Shown: in pieces, positions 13,308 through 22,695 of the stretch
Numbering within the stretch: the stretch's first letter is position 1
Layout: each line of letters begins with the position of its first letter
Assembly: GCA_910583545.1 (NCBI GenBank)
Contig: CAJTXM010000015.1
Span: 1-49,995, forward strand
Origin: an uncultured Christensenella sp.
GTDB taxonomy: Bacteria; Bacillota; Clostridia; Christensenellales; Borkfalkiaceae
Direction: 5' to 3'
Length of the DNA: 49,995 nucleotides
The notes under the pieces: model-generated
Told to the model about the DNA's origin: nothing
What the model saw: only the letters and a program-made list of their open reading frames with translations
The model's database searches: none
Position numbers and translations under genes: made by a program

Positions 13308-16022
13308 ATGAGTAAAATCGTTTTCAAAGCAAACAGTAAAGAGAATAAAGAGACGGAAAAAAAGGAAGAAAAAGTAAGCGAAGCCGAACCTTTGACGGAG
13401 AGCGTGCCCAAAAAGACGAAAAGCTCTAAAAAAGCAGCGCCTGCGCCCGAGGAAGAGGCCGCCGCGTCGTTGGCGGAAAGCGTTATTGAAGAGCCTTCTG
13501 CTCCCATTGCGGGCGACGACGTTTTCGATAAAGAAAAAATCGTAAAATACTTCAAAAAGCATCCTAAAAAAACCATCAATACCAAAGTCGACAGATTCAA
13601 TCCCAAACTTAACAAGGGACTTAGTTCTGCGCAGGTTCAGACGAGGTTTACGCAGTTTCTGTTCAACGATACGAACAAGAAGTATTCCCGTTCCTATGCA
13701 AGCATATTCATAGGCAATATATTTACGTTTTTCAACCTCCTGTGTCTGATAGCGGCGATCGCGCTGTTTATCGCAGGTACTAAAGGAATTACGAACTACC
13801 TCGTTATTTTCATTACGGCGGCAAACATAGGCATAGGAATTTTGCAGGAAATACGTTCGAAGCTTTCCATCGACAAACTTTCTATTCTCGCCTCAAATTC
13901 CGTAAAAACCATACGCGACGGGGAAACGGTAGAAGTACCCGTGACGGAAATAGTTCTGGACGACGTTATCGTTTTGGAACTCGGAAATCAGGTTCCTGCC
14001 GACGTAATACTTGCCGAGGGATCGGTTGAAGTCAACGAAAGCCTTTTAACGGGCGAATCCATTGCAATCAAGAAAAACGTCGGCGATACGCTTTACGCAG
14101 GTAGCTTTATTTCGAGCGGCAGCGGAAAGTTCAGAGTTGACAAAGTGGGCAAGGAAACTTACCTTGAAAAGCTGACGGCAAAGGCGAAAAAATATAAAAA
14201 GCCGAAGTCTGAGCTTATGAATTCGACTAAGCTTATTATCAAAGCCGTGTCGTTTCTCATCTTCCCTATCGCCATATGGATGTTCTTCGTAACAAAAAAC
14301 GATACTTCCACTATTCCCGATACGGTAACGAAATTCATATTCTCGGCGGACATTAACTACGCAATACAGCGTACCTGTTCGGTAGTCATAGGTATGATTC
14401 CATCGGGAATGTTGCTGTTGACAAGCGTTGCTCTGGCGCTTGGTATTGTCAGACTCGCAAAAAACAAGACGCTTGTACAGGATATGTATTCTTTGGAAAT
14501 GTTGGCAAGGGTAAACGTTTTGTGCCTTGACAAGACGGGAACTATAACCGACGGCAGAATGAGAGTCAACGACTGCGTGATTCTGAACACCGTAGGCGAA
14601 TATTCCTTAAACGATATAATGGGCTGTATGCTTGCCGCGCTTGACGACAACAATCAGACGTCCATCGCACTGCACAACCATTTCGGAACGAGCAATCTTT
14701 TAACGCCGATTGCAACTATCCCCTTCTCTTCGAAGAGAAAACTTTCGGCGGCTTCCTTCGAGGATGCGGGAACGTTCGTTATGGGCGCACCCGAATTTGT
14801 ATTGAAGCCCTATCCTGCAAAGGTTGAAAAAATAGTCAAAAGCTATGCCCAGATGGGACTAAGAGTCATAGTGCTTGCGCACTCGCCCGTGCCCATAGTC
14901 GGAGATAAACTGCCTGCAGTTTTGAAACCCATTGCGGTAATATCCATTGCGGACAATATCCGCGAAGACGCAATCGAAACGATTGGCTGGTTCAAAGATA
15001 ACGACGTAAACGTAAAAGTTATTTCCGGCGACAACCCTATGACGGTTTGCGAAGTGGCAAAACGCGCAGGAATTAAAAACGCGGATAAATATATTTCGCT
15101 TGAAGGACTTAACGAAAAAGAAGTTGAAAACGTTGCAAATAAATACACCGTTTTCGGCAGGGTAACGCCCGAACAGAAAGCCATTCTCGTTAAAGCGATA
15201 AAAGCCGAAGGCAACACTGTTGCAATGACCGGCGACGGCGTAAACGATATACTTGCGCTGAAAGAAGCAGACTGCGCTATCTCGGTTGCATCGGGCAGTG
15301 AAGCTGCGAGAAACGTAAGCCATATAGTGCTTATGGACAATAATTTCAACAATATGCCAAAAGTCGTAGCAGAGGGCAGGCGCGTTATCAACAACATTAA
15401 AAATTCTTCCTGCCTGTATCTTATGAAGACGCTGTTCACGGCGATGCTTGCAATTATTTTCTGTATAATGGGCGAAGCTTATATGTTTATGCCCCAGAAC
15501 GTGTTGCTTTTAGAGACGGCGATTATTGCTATTCCCTCCTTCTTCCTCTCGCTGCAACCCAACAAAGAACGAGTGCAGGGCAAGTTTATTACACACGTTA
15601 TGTGCGGAGCCGTTGCAGGCGCCATTACTATGCTGATTTGCGTAATGGCGATGTATATAACCAACGTAGCCGACCCCGAAGAATTCGGGTTGCATTACAA
15701 AGCAATGTGTATGATTGCACTGACATTCTCAGGACTTGTAATGGTTTACAGAACGTGCAAACCGCTGAACGTCTACCGTGCGGTGCTGTGCGTCAGCGTG
15801 CTTGTAATTACCATCGTCTGCATAGCGATACCTCAGCTCGGAGCGCTGTTCTACGACGGTTGGGAAAACCTGAAATGGGACTATGCAAAGATACTGATAA
15901 TAGTTGTCGTACTCGAAGCGGCATTCCCGATATCGGGCTGGATATCAGGGCTTATGCATATTATTCTCCCTTCCGCAACAGGAAAGAGCCGACAGCAAAA
16001 ACAAGAAGAAGTAACAGAATAA
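13308..16022 (+). CDS. CtpE-like cation-transporting P-type ATPase
   Basis: 904 residues from the ATG at 13308; the in-frame extension upstream covers the promoter. P-type ATPase signatures: TGES (actuator, 248-251), DKTGTITDG with the phosphorylated Asp at about 408, SGDNP, and TGDGVNDILALKEADCAI near 641. About ten membrane helices are visible. The pattern around the first helices (FTFFNLLCLIAAIALF, IGILQEIRSKLSIDKL) matches the CtpE-like HAD-IC branch linked to calcium transport; the ion is inferred from that branch. The first about 85 residues are an unusual charged Lys/Glu/Ala-rich extension. Transcribed alone, divergent from serS. Confidence 0.9.
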   Translation: MSKIVFKANSKENKETEKKEEKVSEAEPLTESVPKKTKSSKKAAPAPEEEAAASLAESVIEEPSAPIAGDDVFDKEKIVKYFKKHPKKTINTKVDRFNPKLNKGLSSAQVQTRFTQFLFNDTNKKYSRSYASIFIGNIFTFFNLLCLIAAIALFIAGTKGITNYLVIFITAANIGIGILQEIRSKLSIDKLSILASNSVKTIRDGETVEVPVTEIVLDDVIVLELGNQVPADVILAEGSVEVNESLLTGESIAIKKNVGDTLYAGSFISSGSGKFRVDKVGKETYLEKLTAKAKKYKKPKSELMNSTKLIIKAVSFLIFPIAIWMFFVTKNDTSTIPDTVTKFIFSADINYAIQRTCSVVIGMIPSGMLLLTSVALALGIVRLAKNKTLVQDMYSLEMLARVNVLCLDKTGTITDGRMRVNDCVILNTVGEYSLNDIMGCMLAALDDNNQTSIALHNHFGTSNLLTPIATIPFSSKRKLSAASFEDAGTFVMGAPEFVLKPYPAKVEKIVKSYAQMGLRVIVLAHSPVPIVGDKLPAVLKPIAVISIADNIREDAIETIGWFKDNDVNVKVISGDNPMTVCEVAKRAGIKNADKYISLEGLNEKEVENVANKYTVFGRVTPEQKAILVKAIKAEGNTVAMTGDGVNDILALKEADCAISVASGSEAARNVSHIVLMDNNFNNMPKVVAEGRRVINNIKNSSCLYLMKTLFTAMLAIIFCIMGEAYMFMPQNVLLLETAIIAIPSFFLSLQPNKERVQGKFITHVMCGAVAGAITMLICVMAMYITNVADPEEFGLHYKAMCMIALTFSGLVMVYRTCKPLNVYRAVLCVSVLVITIVCIAIPQLGALFYDGWENLKWDYAKILIIVVVLEAAFPISGWISGLMHIILPSATGKSRQQKQEEVTE

Positions 16023-16033
16023 TAAAAAATTAT

Positions 16034-16063
16034 AGACCGTGCAAAATCGCACGGTCTGTTTTA
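16034..16063 (+). terminator. Terminator of the ATPase gene
   Basis: Stem AGACCGTGC (16034-16042) with GCACGGTCT (16049-16057), 6-nt loop, then GTTTTAG. It lies 12 nt after the stop codon. Confidence 0.85.
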
Positions 16064-16104
16064 GTTAGCATTATAATGTCAATTAATATGAAATTTAATC
16101 GTAT

Positions 16105-16653
16105 TTAACCCAAATTTAACGCATATTCATTTTCATTAATTGAAAACCTATTGAAATATGCCACTTTGTCTAAATCATAAACTGCGGTATCGTTTGAATG
16201 AAAACACACGTAAACTATATTTAGCATTTCCGAATTATAAATGATTTTCTCAATGTCTGCCCACCCCACATTTCCTTTCTTACTAAAAACGTCATAGTAA
16301 TCTTGATAAACTATTTCTTTATAACCATCACAATAGTATGCTGCTTTTTCACCCTTATATTTAGGGCAAGCCTTTGCTTCGGCAATCAGCTGTTCAAACT
16401 GCTCTTCGGTTACTGAAATATCTACAAAAATTTCATAGCAAATATCCATATATGCAAGTAGCGTATATGAATAACTATTTACCTGATAGTCATCAATCGA
16501 AGCAGGTAAAAAAGATGGGATATTCAAGTAAGATTCCCATTCCCCATATTGTTCAGGCTTATCTATATATTTACTTCCTAATTGCATTTCGCAACCAGTG
16601 AGCATCATCAATACCATAATTAAAAATATTGAACAAACACTCTTCTTTTTCAT
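16105..16653 (-). CDS. Small predicted lipoprotein
   Basis: 182 residues. The signal peptide MKKKSVCSIFLIMVLMMLTGC ends in a clear LTGC lipobox, so the protein should be lipid-anchored outside the membrane with about 160 mostly acidic/aromatic residues exposed. No recognised domain. GGAGG lies 7 nt before the ATG. The gene is visibly more AT-rich than its neighbours and sits alone between the ATPase and gyrA, which suggests recent acquisition. Function unknown. Confidence 0.8.
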   Translation of the reverse strand: MKKKSVCSIFLIMVLMMLTGCEMQLGSKYIDKPEQYGEWESYLNIPSFLPASIDDYQVNSYSYTLLAYMDICYEIFVDISVTEEQFEQLIAEAKACPKYKGEKAAYYCDGYKEIVYQDYYDVFSKKGNVGWADIEKIIYNSEMLNIVYVCFHSNDTAVYDLDKVAYFNRFSINENEYALNLG

Positions 16654-16708
16654 CCGTAATCCTCCATTAAATTTCTGTTTTGTAATTATATTATATCAAT
16701 TAAAAATT

Positions 16709-16745
16709 AAAAAAGCAAGGTTTGATATTTAAACCTTGCTTTTTT
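16709..16745 (-). terminator. Terminator of gyrBA
   Basis: A long perfect hairpin (AAGCAAGGTTT with AAACCTTGCTT, short AT loop) flanked by A6 and T6, so it can act on both strands. It lies 10 nt beyond the gyrA stop codon. Confidence 0.9.
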
Positions 16746-16755
16746 ATTCTGTTTA

Positions 16756-19338
16756 TTATTCGTCTATGTCGTCGATGCCTACGCCTGTTTCAGCAGTTTC
16801 GATTGCAGGAGGAGCTTCCACCACTTCGGGAGCTGCTTCCGCCAAAGCTTCCGCCGCCTCGTCCTCGTCTCTTGCCGTTAGCGCAACGGTTGCCACAACG
16901 CCGTCTTTCAGACGCATAAGTCTTACGCCCTTGGTATTTCTGCCGATATGCGAGATACTGTCGCAGTGCATTCTTATGATTATTCCGTTATCGGAAATAA
17001 GCATTACGTCGTCCTGATCGGTTACCTGTTTCATACTTACCAGATAACCCGTAACTTCGTTGAATATACCCGCCTTTATACCTTTACCTGCTCTACCCTG
17101 CAATCTGTAATCTTCGAGGTCGCTCCTCTTACCGTAACCGTTGGAAGTAACCGTAAGTACGTCCTTGGTTTCGTCTACTACCATCATATCTACAAGGCAG
17201 TCGTCCTTTGCAAGCTTCATTGCTTTTACGCCTGCCGTGTCCCTGCCCATAGAGCGTATCTGACTTTCTGCGAAACGGATACATTTACCCGAACGCGAAG
17301 CTATCATAATTTCGCTGTGGCCCGTAGTCAGTACTACCGTCATCAAATCATCGTTGTCGTTCAGCTTGATTGCGATTTTGCCGTTTCTGTTAATCCTTGC
17401 AAATTCACTTAATCTTGTCTTTTTGATAAGTCCGTTTCTCGTAGCAAATGCTATACTGCCTTTCATACCGTGCTGAACGGGCATAAGCGTATTTATCTTT
17501 TCATCCTGAGCTATCTGGACTATATTGACTATCGCTCTGCCTCGCGCAATGCGCGTTGCTTCGGGAATTTCGTAAGCTTTTATACGGTAAACTCTGCCCT
17601 TGTTAGAGAACAGCAATATGTCGTCGTGCGAAGAGCATACGAACATTCTCTCAACGAAGTCTTCGTCCTTGGGTCTGTGTCCCGTAATTCCCTTGCCTCC
17701 GCGGTTCTGTGCGTGGTACTCGGATACGGGCAATCTCTTGACGTAACCGGAGTGAGTCATAGAAATTACGACCTGCTCGACGGGAATCAAATCTGCGTCG
17801 ACGATTTCGCCGTCGAGATCGACTGCAATTTCAGTCTTTCTGGGTGTTGCGTTCTTGCGCTTGATTTCAAGTAAATCATCCTTGATAATGCCGAGCACAC
17901 GGCTTTCGCGCTTCAGAATATCCTTATAATCGGCAATCAGTCTTTCGAGTTCGTCAAGTTCTTCTTTCAACTTATCTACTTCAAGATGCGAAAGTCTGTA
18001 TAAACGGAGTTCGGCGACCGCGTTTGCCTGACGTTCATCAAGCTCGAATTTAGCCGTAAGCTTCTGTACGCAGTCAGCTTTATCCTTTGCCTCGCGGCAG
18101 ACTTTGACGACTTCGTCAATGCTTGCCTGCGCGATAACGAGTCCGCGCAAGATGTGAGCTCTTTCCTCGGTCTTGTTTAAATCGTATCTTGTTCTTCTTG
18201 TTATTATTTCTTTCTGATGTTCGAGATAATAATAGATAAATTCTCTTAAATTGAGTATCTTGGGCGTACCGTCTACGAGCGCAAGCATAATAAGCCCGTC
18301 GGATATCTGCAAGTTAGTATGCTTGTAAAGCATATTCAACACGATCTGCGGATTTGCTTCCTTTTTAAGCTCTACGACGATACGCATACCGTCTCTGTCG
18401 CTCTCTTCCCTTATATCGGAAATTCCCTCAATCTTCTTATCTTTTACAAGGTCAGCTATGTTTTCAATAAGCTTTGCCTTGTTGACCTGATAAGGTATTT
18501 CAGTGACGACAATACGGTTTTTGACTATGTTACCGCTCTTGTATTCCTCGACTTCACAGCGCGAGCGTATAATTACGCTGCCTCTGCCCGTCTTATAAGC
18601 GCGTTTTATTCCTGATCTGCCTATGATAAGCGCACCTGTGGGGAAATCGGGCGCGGGAATATACTGCATAAGTTCTTCGACGTCGATATCGGGCTTTTCA
18701 ATCATAGCCACTACACCGTCTATAACTTCGCCGAGATTATGGGGCGGAATATTCGTCGCCATACCGACGGCGATACCGTCCGAACCGTTGACGAGCATAT
18801 TCGGGAAGCGCGACGGCAGAACAGTGGGCTGCATACCCGAATCGTCGAAAGTCGGATAAAAATCGACTGTTTCCTTGTCGAGATCTCTGAGCATTTCAGC
18901 CGAAAGCTTGGAAAGCCTTGCCTCGGTATATCTCATTGCGGCGGCGGGGTCGCCGTCGACCGAGCCGAAGTTTCCGTGTCCGTCAACCAAAGGTACATTG
19001 ATTGTGAAGTCCTGTGCAAGTCTTACGAGTGCGTCGTAGACGGAACTGTCGCCGTGGGGATGATATTTACCTAAACAGTCACCGACGATACGGGCGCATT
19101 TTTTGAACGCCTTGTCGGAATACAGACCGAGTTCGTGCATCGAATATAAAATTCGCCTGTGAACGGGTTTAAGCCCGTCTCGCACGTCGGGAATGGCACG
19201 GGAGACGTTGACCGCCATTGCATAGGCAATAAACGATTTTTTAAGCTCCGCATCGACTTCGACGTCTAAAAATTTTGTCATCGCAAGAGTTTTTATAAAC
19301 TCTTCGGTAAGCTCTGCGCTGGTTTCTTTCTTAGCCAT
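16756..19338 (-). CDS. gyrA: DNA gyrase subunit A
   Basis: 860 residues. The winged-helix/tower breakage-reunion domain holds the catalytic Tyr137 in RYTEARL. The quinolone region reads HPHGDSSVYD with Ser98 and Asp102 (E. coli Ser83 and Asp87), i.e. the ancestral susceptible residues. The C-terminal six-bladed pinwheel contains the GyrA-box-like NRGGKGITG, and the protein ends in an acidic Glu/Ala-rich tail. With GyrB it introduces negative supercoils using ATP. It follows gyrB by 11 nt in the same operon. The GyrA box favours gyrase over topoisomerase IV ParC. Confidence 0.97.
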   Translation of the reverse strand: MAKKETSAELTEEFIKTLAMTKFLDVEVDAELKKSFIAYAMAVNVSRAIPDVRDGLKPVHRRILYSMHELGLYSDKAFKKCARIVGDCLGKYHPHGDSSVYDALVRLAQDFTINVPLVDGHGNFGSVDGDPAAAMRYTEARLSKLSAEMLRDLDKETVDFYPTFDDSGMQPTVLPSRFPNMLVNGSDGIAVGMATNIPPHNLGEVIDGVVAMIEKPDIDVEELMQYIPAPDFPTGALIIGRSGIKRAYKTGRGSVIIRSRCEVEEYKSGNIVKNRIVVTEIPYQVNKAKLIENIADLVKDKKIEGISDIREESDRDGMRIVVELKKEANPQIVLNMLYKHTNLQISDGLIMLALVDGTPKILNLREFIYYYLEHQKEIITRRTRYDLNKTEERAHILRGLVIAQASIDEVVKVCREAKDKADCVQKLTAKFELDERQANAVAELRLYRLSHLEVDKLKEELDELERLIADYKDILKRESRVLGIIKDDLLEIKRKNATPRKTEIAVDLDGEIVDADLIPVEQVVISMTHSGYVKRLPVSEYHAQNRGGKGITGHRPKDEDFVERMFVCSSHDDILLFSNKGRVYRIKAYEIPEATRIARGRAIVNIVQIAQDEKINTLMPVQHGMKGSIAFATRNGLIKKTRLSEFARINRNGKIAIKLNDNDDLMTVVLTTGHSEIMIASRSGKCIRFAESQIRSMGRDTAGVKAMKLAKDDCLVDMMVVDETKDVLTVTSNGYGKRSDLEDYRLQGRAGKGIKAGIFNEVTGYLVSMKQVTDQDDVMLISDNGIIIRMHCDSISHIGRNTKGVRLMRLKDGVVATVALTARDEDEAAEALAEAAPEVVEAPPAIETAETGVGIDDIDE

Positions 19339-19349
19339 TATTCCACTCC

Positions 19350-21278
19350 TTAAACATCCAATTCTTCTACAAGTTTAGCGTTTTCTTCAATGAACTGACG
19401 CCTGAGTTCGGGCTGTTCGCCCATTAAAATCGAAAAATGCTTGTCCGCTTCAACGGCGTCTTCAACGTTTATTCTGACAAGCGTACGCCTTGCAGGATCC
19501 ATAGTCGTTTCCCAAAGCTGTTCCTTGTTCATCTCTCCGAGACCTTTGTAGCGTTGAAGCTCAAATTTGCCTTTATAACTCTTTTTGAAATCTTCGAGCG
19601 CCTTATCGTCGTAAAGATAAGTATCCTCTATGCCCTTGCCCGATACCTTATAAAGAGGGGGCTGAGCCGCATAAACGTGACCGTTTTCGACCAAAGGACG
19701 CATATAGCGGAAGAAGAACGTCAGAAGAAGTATTCTGATATGAGAACCGTCGACGTCTGCATCGGTCATAATTATAATTCTGTCGTATCTTAACTTGCTT
19801 TCGTCGTAATTCTCCTGAATTCCACATCCGAAAGCGGTAATCATCGCTTTTATTTCCTCATTGCCGAGAGCTCTGTCAAGTCTGACTTTTTCTACGTTTA
19901 AAATTTTACCTCTCAAAGGCAGAATTGCCTGAAAGCGCCTGTCCCTGCCCTGTTTTGCGGTACCGCCTGCACTGTCGCCCTCAACGATATAGATTTCGCA
20001 CAGTTCGGGACGCTTGTCCGAACAGTCGGCAAGTTTGCCGGGGAGCTTGGTGCTTTCCAGCACGCCTTTTCTGTGCGTCTCTTCCCTTGCAAGACGCGCA
20101 GCTTCCCTCGCCCTCTGCGCAGTAAGACAGCGCATTATAAGCTCTTTCGTTTCGGAAGGGTGTTCCTCTAAGTACATACCGAACTTTTCGCAAACAGCTT
20201 TGTATACGAATGTTCTGACATAAGTCGAGCAGAGTTTACTCTTTGTCTGGCTTTCATACTGCGCATCGGCGATTTTGACCGACACGACCGCCGTAATCCC
20301 CTCGCGCACGTCGTCGCCGGAAAGTTTCTGATTGTCTTTGATGATATTCAGGCGTTTAGCCGAATCGTTTATAACTTTCGTCAGCGCGGTTTTGAAACCG
20401 TCAAGATGGGTTCCGCCGTCGGGCTGGCGTATATTGTTCGAAAACGGGAAAATCTGTTCGTTATAACTGTTGTTATACTGAATGGCAATTTCCAGAAATC
20501 TGTCTTCACCCTCGCTGTCCTCAAAATAGACGGGTGCAGGGAAAAGCACTTCTTTGCCCTTGTTGATATCTTCGATAAAGTGTACTACTCCGCCTTCATA
20601 GCAGAAAGTATCGCTTCTCTGCCGCCCCTCTCTCTTGTCGGTGAGCGTTAGCGTCAAGCCCTTATTGAGATATGAAAGTTCTCTTAAAAGCGTTTTTAAC
20701 GTATCGTAGTTGAAATCAATGGTTTCGAAAACAGTTGCGTCGGGGTGGAAAGTAATCGTAGTGCCGGTAAGAGGCGTTTTACCGACAGACTTCAAGGGTT
20801 TTTCGGGCACGCCGCAGTGATAAACCTGACGGTAAAGATGTCCGTTCTGCGCAACCTCGGCAACCAGCGTATCGGAAAGCGCGTTGACGCACGAAACGCC
20901 GACGCCGTGAAGTCCCGATGAAATTTTATATCCGCCTGCCTTATTGCCTCCGCCGAATTTTCCGCCGGCGTTGAGGTTGGTAAGCGCAAGTTCTACACCG
21001 CTTATTCCCTCTTCCTTGTTGATTCCTGTGGGAATACCTCTTCCGTTGTCCTTTACCGAACACGATCCGTCCTCTGTTATTACAACGTCGATTCTGTCGC
21101 AGAAACCTGCCAAAGCCTCGTCTATCGAGTTATCGATAACTTCTCTGACAAGACAGTGCAGTCCCTTTTCATCAGTAGGTCCGATGTACATTCCGGGGTG
21201 TTCCCTGACGGGTTCAAGACCTTTCAGCGCCTTTAAACTGTTTGCATCATAGTCGCGATTGATTTTACTTCCGAACAT
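19350..21278 (-). CDS. gyrB: DNA gyrase subunit B
   Basis: 642 residues. GHKL ATPase domain with DNSIDEALAG, GRGIPTG and GLHGVGVSCVNALS; transducer domain; TOPRIM domain with EGDSAGG and DADVDGSHI metal-binding residues; C-terminal QRYKGLGEMNKEQLWETTMD. Length and order are typical of Gram-positive GyrB. GAGG sits 8 nt before the ATG. It is first in the gyrB-gyrA operon. Unlike many bacteria the pair is not next to dnaA/recF here. Confidence 0.97.
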   Translation of the reverse strand: MFGSKINRDYDANSLKALKGLEPVREHPGMYIGPTDEKGLHCLVREVIDNSIDEALAGFCDRIDVVITEDGSCSVKDNGRGIPTGINKEEGISGVELALTNLNAGGKFGGGNKAGGYKISSGLHGVGVSCVNALSDTLVAEVAQNGHLYRQVYHCGVPEKPLKSVGKTPLTGTTITFHPDATVFETIDFNYDTLKTLLRELSYLNKGLTLTLTDKREGRQRSDTFCYEGGVVHFIEDINKGKEVLFPAPVYFEDSEGEDRFLEIAIQYNNSYNEQIFPFSNNIRQPDGGTHLDGFKTALTKVINDSAKRLNIIKDNQKLSGDDVREGITAVVSVKIADAQYESQTKSKLCSTYVRTFVYKAVCEKFGMYLEEHPSETKELIMRCLTAQRAREAARLAREETHRKGVLESTKLPGKLADCSDKRPELCEIYIVEGDSAGGTAKQGRDRRFQAILPLRGKILNVEKVRLDRALGNEEIKAMITAFGCGIQENYDESKLRYDRIIIMTDADVDGSHIRILLLTFFFRYMRPLVENGHVYAAQPPLYKVSGKGIEDTYLYDDKALEDFKKSYKGKFELQRYKGLGEMNKEQLWETTMDPARRTLVRINVEDAVEADKHFSILMGEQPELRRQFIEENAKLVEELDV

Positions 21279-21306
21279 ATTTTTAACCTCATTTTTTACT
21301 CAGTTT

Positions 21307-21335
21307 ATTATACCATATTATATAATTAAAGGCAA
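21307..21335 (-). promoter_or_regulatory. gyrBA promoter
   Basis: Minus strand TTGCCT (21330-21335), 17-nt spacer, TATAAT (21307-21312). A second TATAAT at 21317-21322 overlaps the spacer and could give an alternative start. Confidence 0.6.
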
Positions 21336-21398
21336 GCGAAAGACGGAAATTGTTATAAAATCAAGTATTAAATTTTAAATTTGAAGCATACTGTTTCT

Positions 21399-21554
21399 AT
21401 GGAAAAATTTACCTGCAAAGATATACAAAACTGCGACATTTCAAAAGAGTTTTTTGAGTGCGGAACGTGCGGAAACCACGTCTGCAAGACGAAAGCCGAG
21501 CTTTGGAACAGAGTCTGTCCGCACTGCTTCGGAAAGCTTTACAGGATAAGCTGA
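21399..21554 (+). CDS. 51-residue zinc-ribbon protein
   Basis: A 51-codon gene. Cysteines at residues 6, 12, 21, 24, 29, 40 and 43 include two CxxC pairs: ECGTCGN and VCPHCFG. Together they form a rubredoxin/zinc-ribbon knuckle pair. No strong Shine-Dalgarno is visible. It is divergent from gyrB and followed by a 36-bp palindrome. Coding is supported by the intact CxxC pairs and by codon choice like the neighbours; function unknown. Confidence 0.65.
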   Translation: MEKFTCKDIQNCDISKEFFECGTCGNHVCKTKAELWNRVCPHCFGKLYRIS

Positions 21555-21581
21555 TTTTTATTAAGTTAATTCAGACAAACG

Positions 21582-21617
21582 CACAGCCGACCGTCTTTTA
21601 AAAGACGGTCGGCTGTG
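21582..21617. terminator. 36-bp perfect palindrome between convergent genes
   Basis: The 18-bp half-site from CACAGCCGACCGTCTTTT is repeated exactly in inverse. As RNA it makes a 16-bp stem with a 4-nt loop. Neither side has a proper T-tract, so terminator function is likely but not certain. Confidence 0.6.
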
Positions 21618-21631
21618 GATTAATTATAAAA

Positions 21632-21922
21632 TTAAGTTTCGTGATAAATAATTTTTTTATTCTGCAATTTTGCGTATTGCAATTCTTCCGTTACCGATTT
21701 TCCGATATAACCGCCCAAGTTGACGATATAAACGATATCGGATAAATCAATTTTCTTAAAATGCGCCTTTGATAAATTTGCAATATCTTGTTCGTTCAGA
21801 GTTACGTCGGCATCGAAAACCGGCTGTAAAACGCAGTAACCCTGTTTGGTTTCGAGGTCGACTGCAATCTGTTGCATCTGCTTTGCAAAACGCATACTTC
21901 CGCATAATGTTACTACTTGCAT
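21632..21922 (-). CDS. SLOG / nucleoside deoxyribosyltransferase-like protein
   Basis: 96 residues from the ATG at 21922, chosen because GAGG lies 6 nt upstream; a TTG at 21937 is less likely. It begins VVTLCGSMRF and contains SDIVYIVNLGGYIGKSVTEEL, the nucleotide-binding pattern of SLOG-fold proteins and short nucleoside 2-deoxyribosyltransferase relatives. Those proteins bind or cleave nucleotide derivatives. It begins 11 nt after the stop of the membrane protease gene, so it is the last gene of the yabP-to-here unit. Confidence 0.65.
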   Translation of the reverse strand: MQVVTLCGSMRFAKQMQQIAVDLETKQGYCVLQPVFDADVTLNEQDIANLSKAHFKKIDLSDIVYIVNLGGYIGKSVTEELQYAKLQNKKIIYHET

Positions 21923-21933
21923 CCGATACCTCG

Positions 21934-22695
21934 TCAATCCGTATATTGCTGTTTTAACTCTTCAAAGCGGGTTTTCCATTTTTCGGCGTTTTCACTGTCG
22001 CCCTTAGCGGTAAAATATTCGTATCTAAGTTCGGTCAAAGATATAAAGCTTAAATCGTCCTCCGCTATCTGCGGGACGCCGAATAAAAGATTTTCGTCGA
22101 TTTCTTCTATTTTTTTGCCTTGAAGTATTTGCGCCTGAACGGTAAGCACGGCAAGCGTAACCTTTGCACTGTCGGTCATTTTAATCAGTTCCGCTACTAT
22201 ACGACCGTCGGTCTTGCCGTTGTCGAAGTCAAACGGCATTGCGTTCATTGCGATTAAATGAAACGACGCAGGCAATAGCACGCACAGCTCCGTCGGAACT
22301 GCAGACACGCACAGCGCGATTATGCCTAAAACGATAAACAGCATATTTACGGCAATTCCGCCTATTGCCGTTACTATGAGCGCTTTTCTTAAATTTTTGT
22401 CCGTCTTCGGAATAATTTTACAGCTCTGCGGTTTTCCGAAATCAAGCAAACTTTCCAAAATGAAGGAAAGAAAATTTTTACTGTCGGGAATCGCTTTGAT
22501 TTTTACGAACGAGCCGAAAAGCATATGCCCCGATTCGTGCAGAACGGAAGCGATCGGAAAGGATAAAACGGCGATTATACCGACTAAAACAGTTATTACG
22601 ACTCCTGAGCTGTTCAGAATTATTTCAATACCGCAGAGCGCAAGCAGTACGAACGTAACTGCCTTTACGGACAGCGAGAAAATCAATTTTTTCAT
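21934..22695 (-). CDS. M50-like membrane zinc metalloprotease
   Basis: 253 residues. Two N-terminal membrane helices contain HESGHM (His53, Glu54, His57), the HExxH zinc site inside the membrane. Two further helices follow, then NAMPFDFDNGKTDGR, which takes the place of the NPxPxxDG third-ligand motif of site-2 proteases. The last about 80 residues form a soluble helical tail. SpoIVFB-type enzymes cut membrane-bound pro-sigma factors, and the sporulation neighbours make such a role conceivable. The substrate is unknown. Its ATG overlaps the Ppx/GppA stop codon by 4 nt. Confidence 0.75.
   Translation of the reverse strand: MKKLIFSLSVKAVTFVLLALCGIEIILNSSGVVITVLVGIIAVLSFPIASVLHESGHMLFGSFVKIKAIPDSKNFLSFILESLLDFGKPQSCKIIPKTDKNLRKALIVTAIGGIAVNMLFIVLGIIALCVSAVPTELCVLLPASFHLIAMNAMPFDFDNGKTDGRIVAELIKMTDSAKVTLAVLTVQAQILQGKKIEEIDENLLFGVPQIAEDDLSFISLTELRYEYFTAKGDSENAEKWKTRFEELKQQYTD

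Noticed and set aside
14843..15439. 198-codon open frame antisense to the P-type ATPase
   Set aside because: Lies wholly opposite the conserved ATPase nucleotide-binding and P-domain region; Ser/Thr/Phe-rich shadow frame.
18319..19074. Plus-strand frames opposite gyrA
   Set aside because: Reverse-complement shadows of the highly conserved breakage-reunion domain.
17000..19338. Quinolone-resistance mutation in gyrA
   Set aside because: Residues 98 and 102 are Ser and Asp, the susceptible-type residues.
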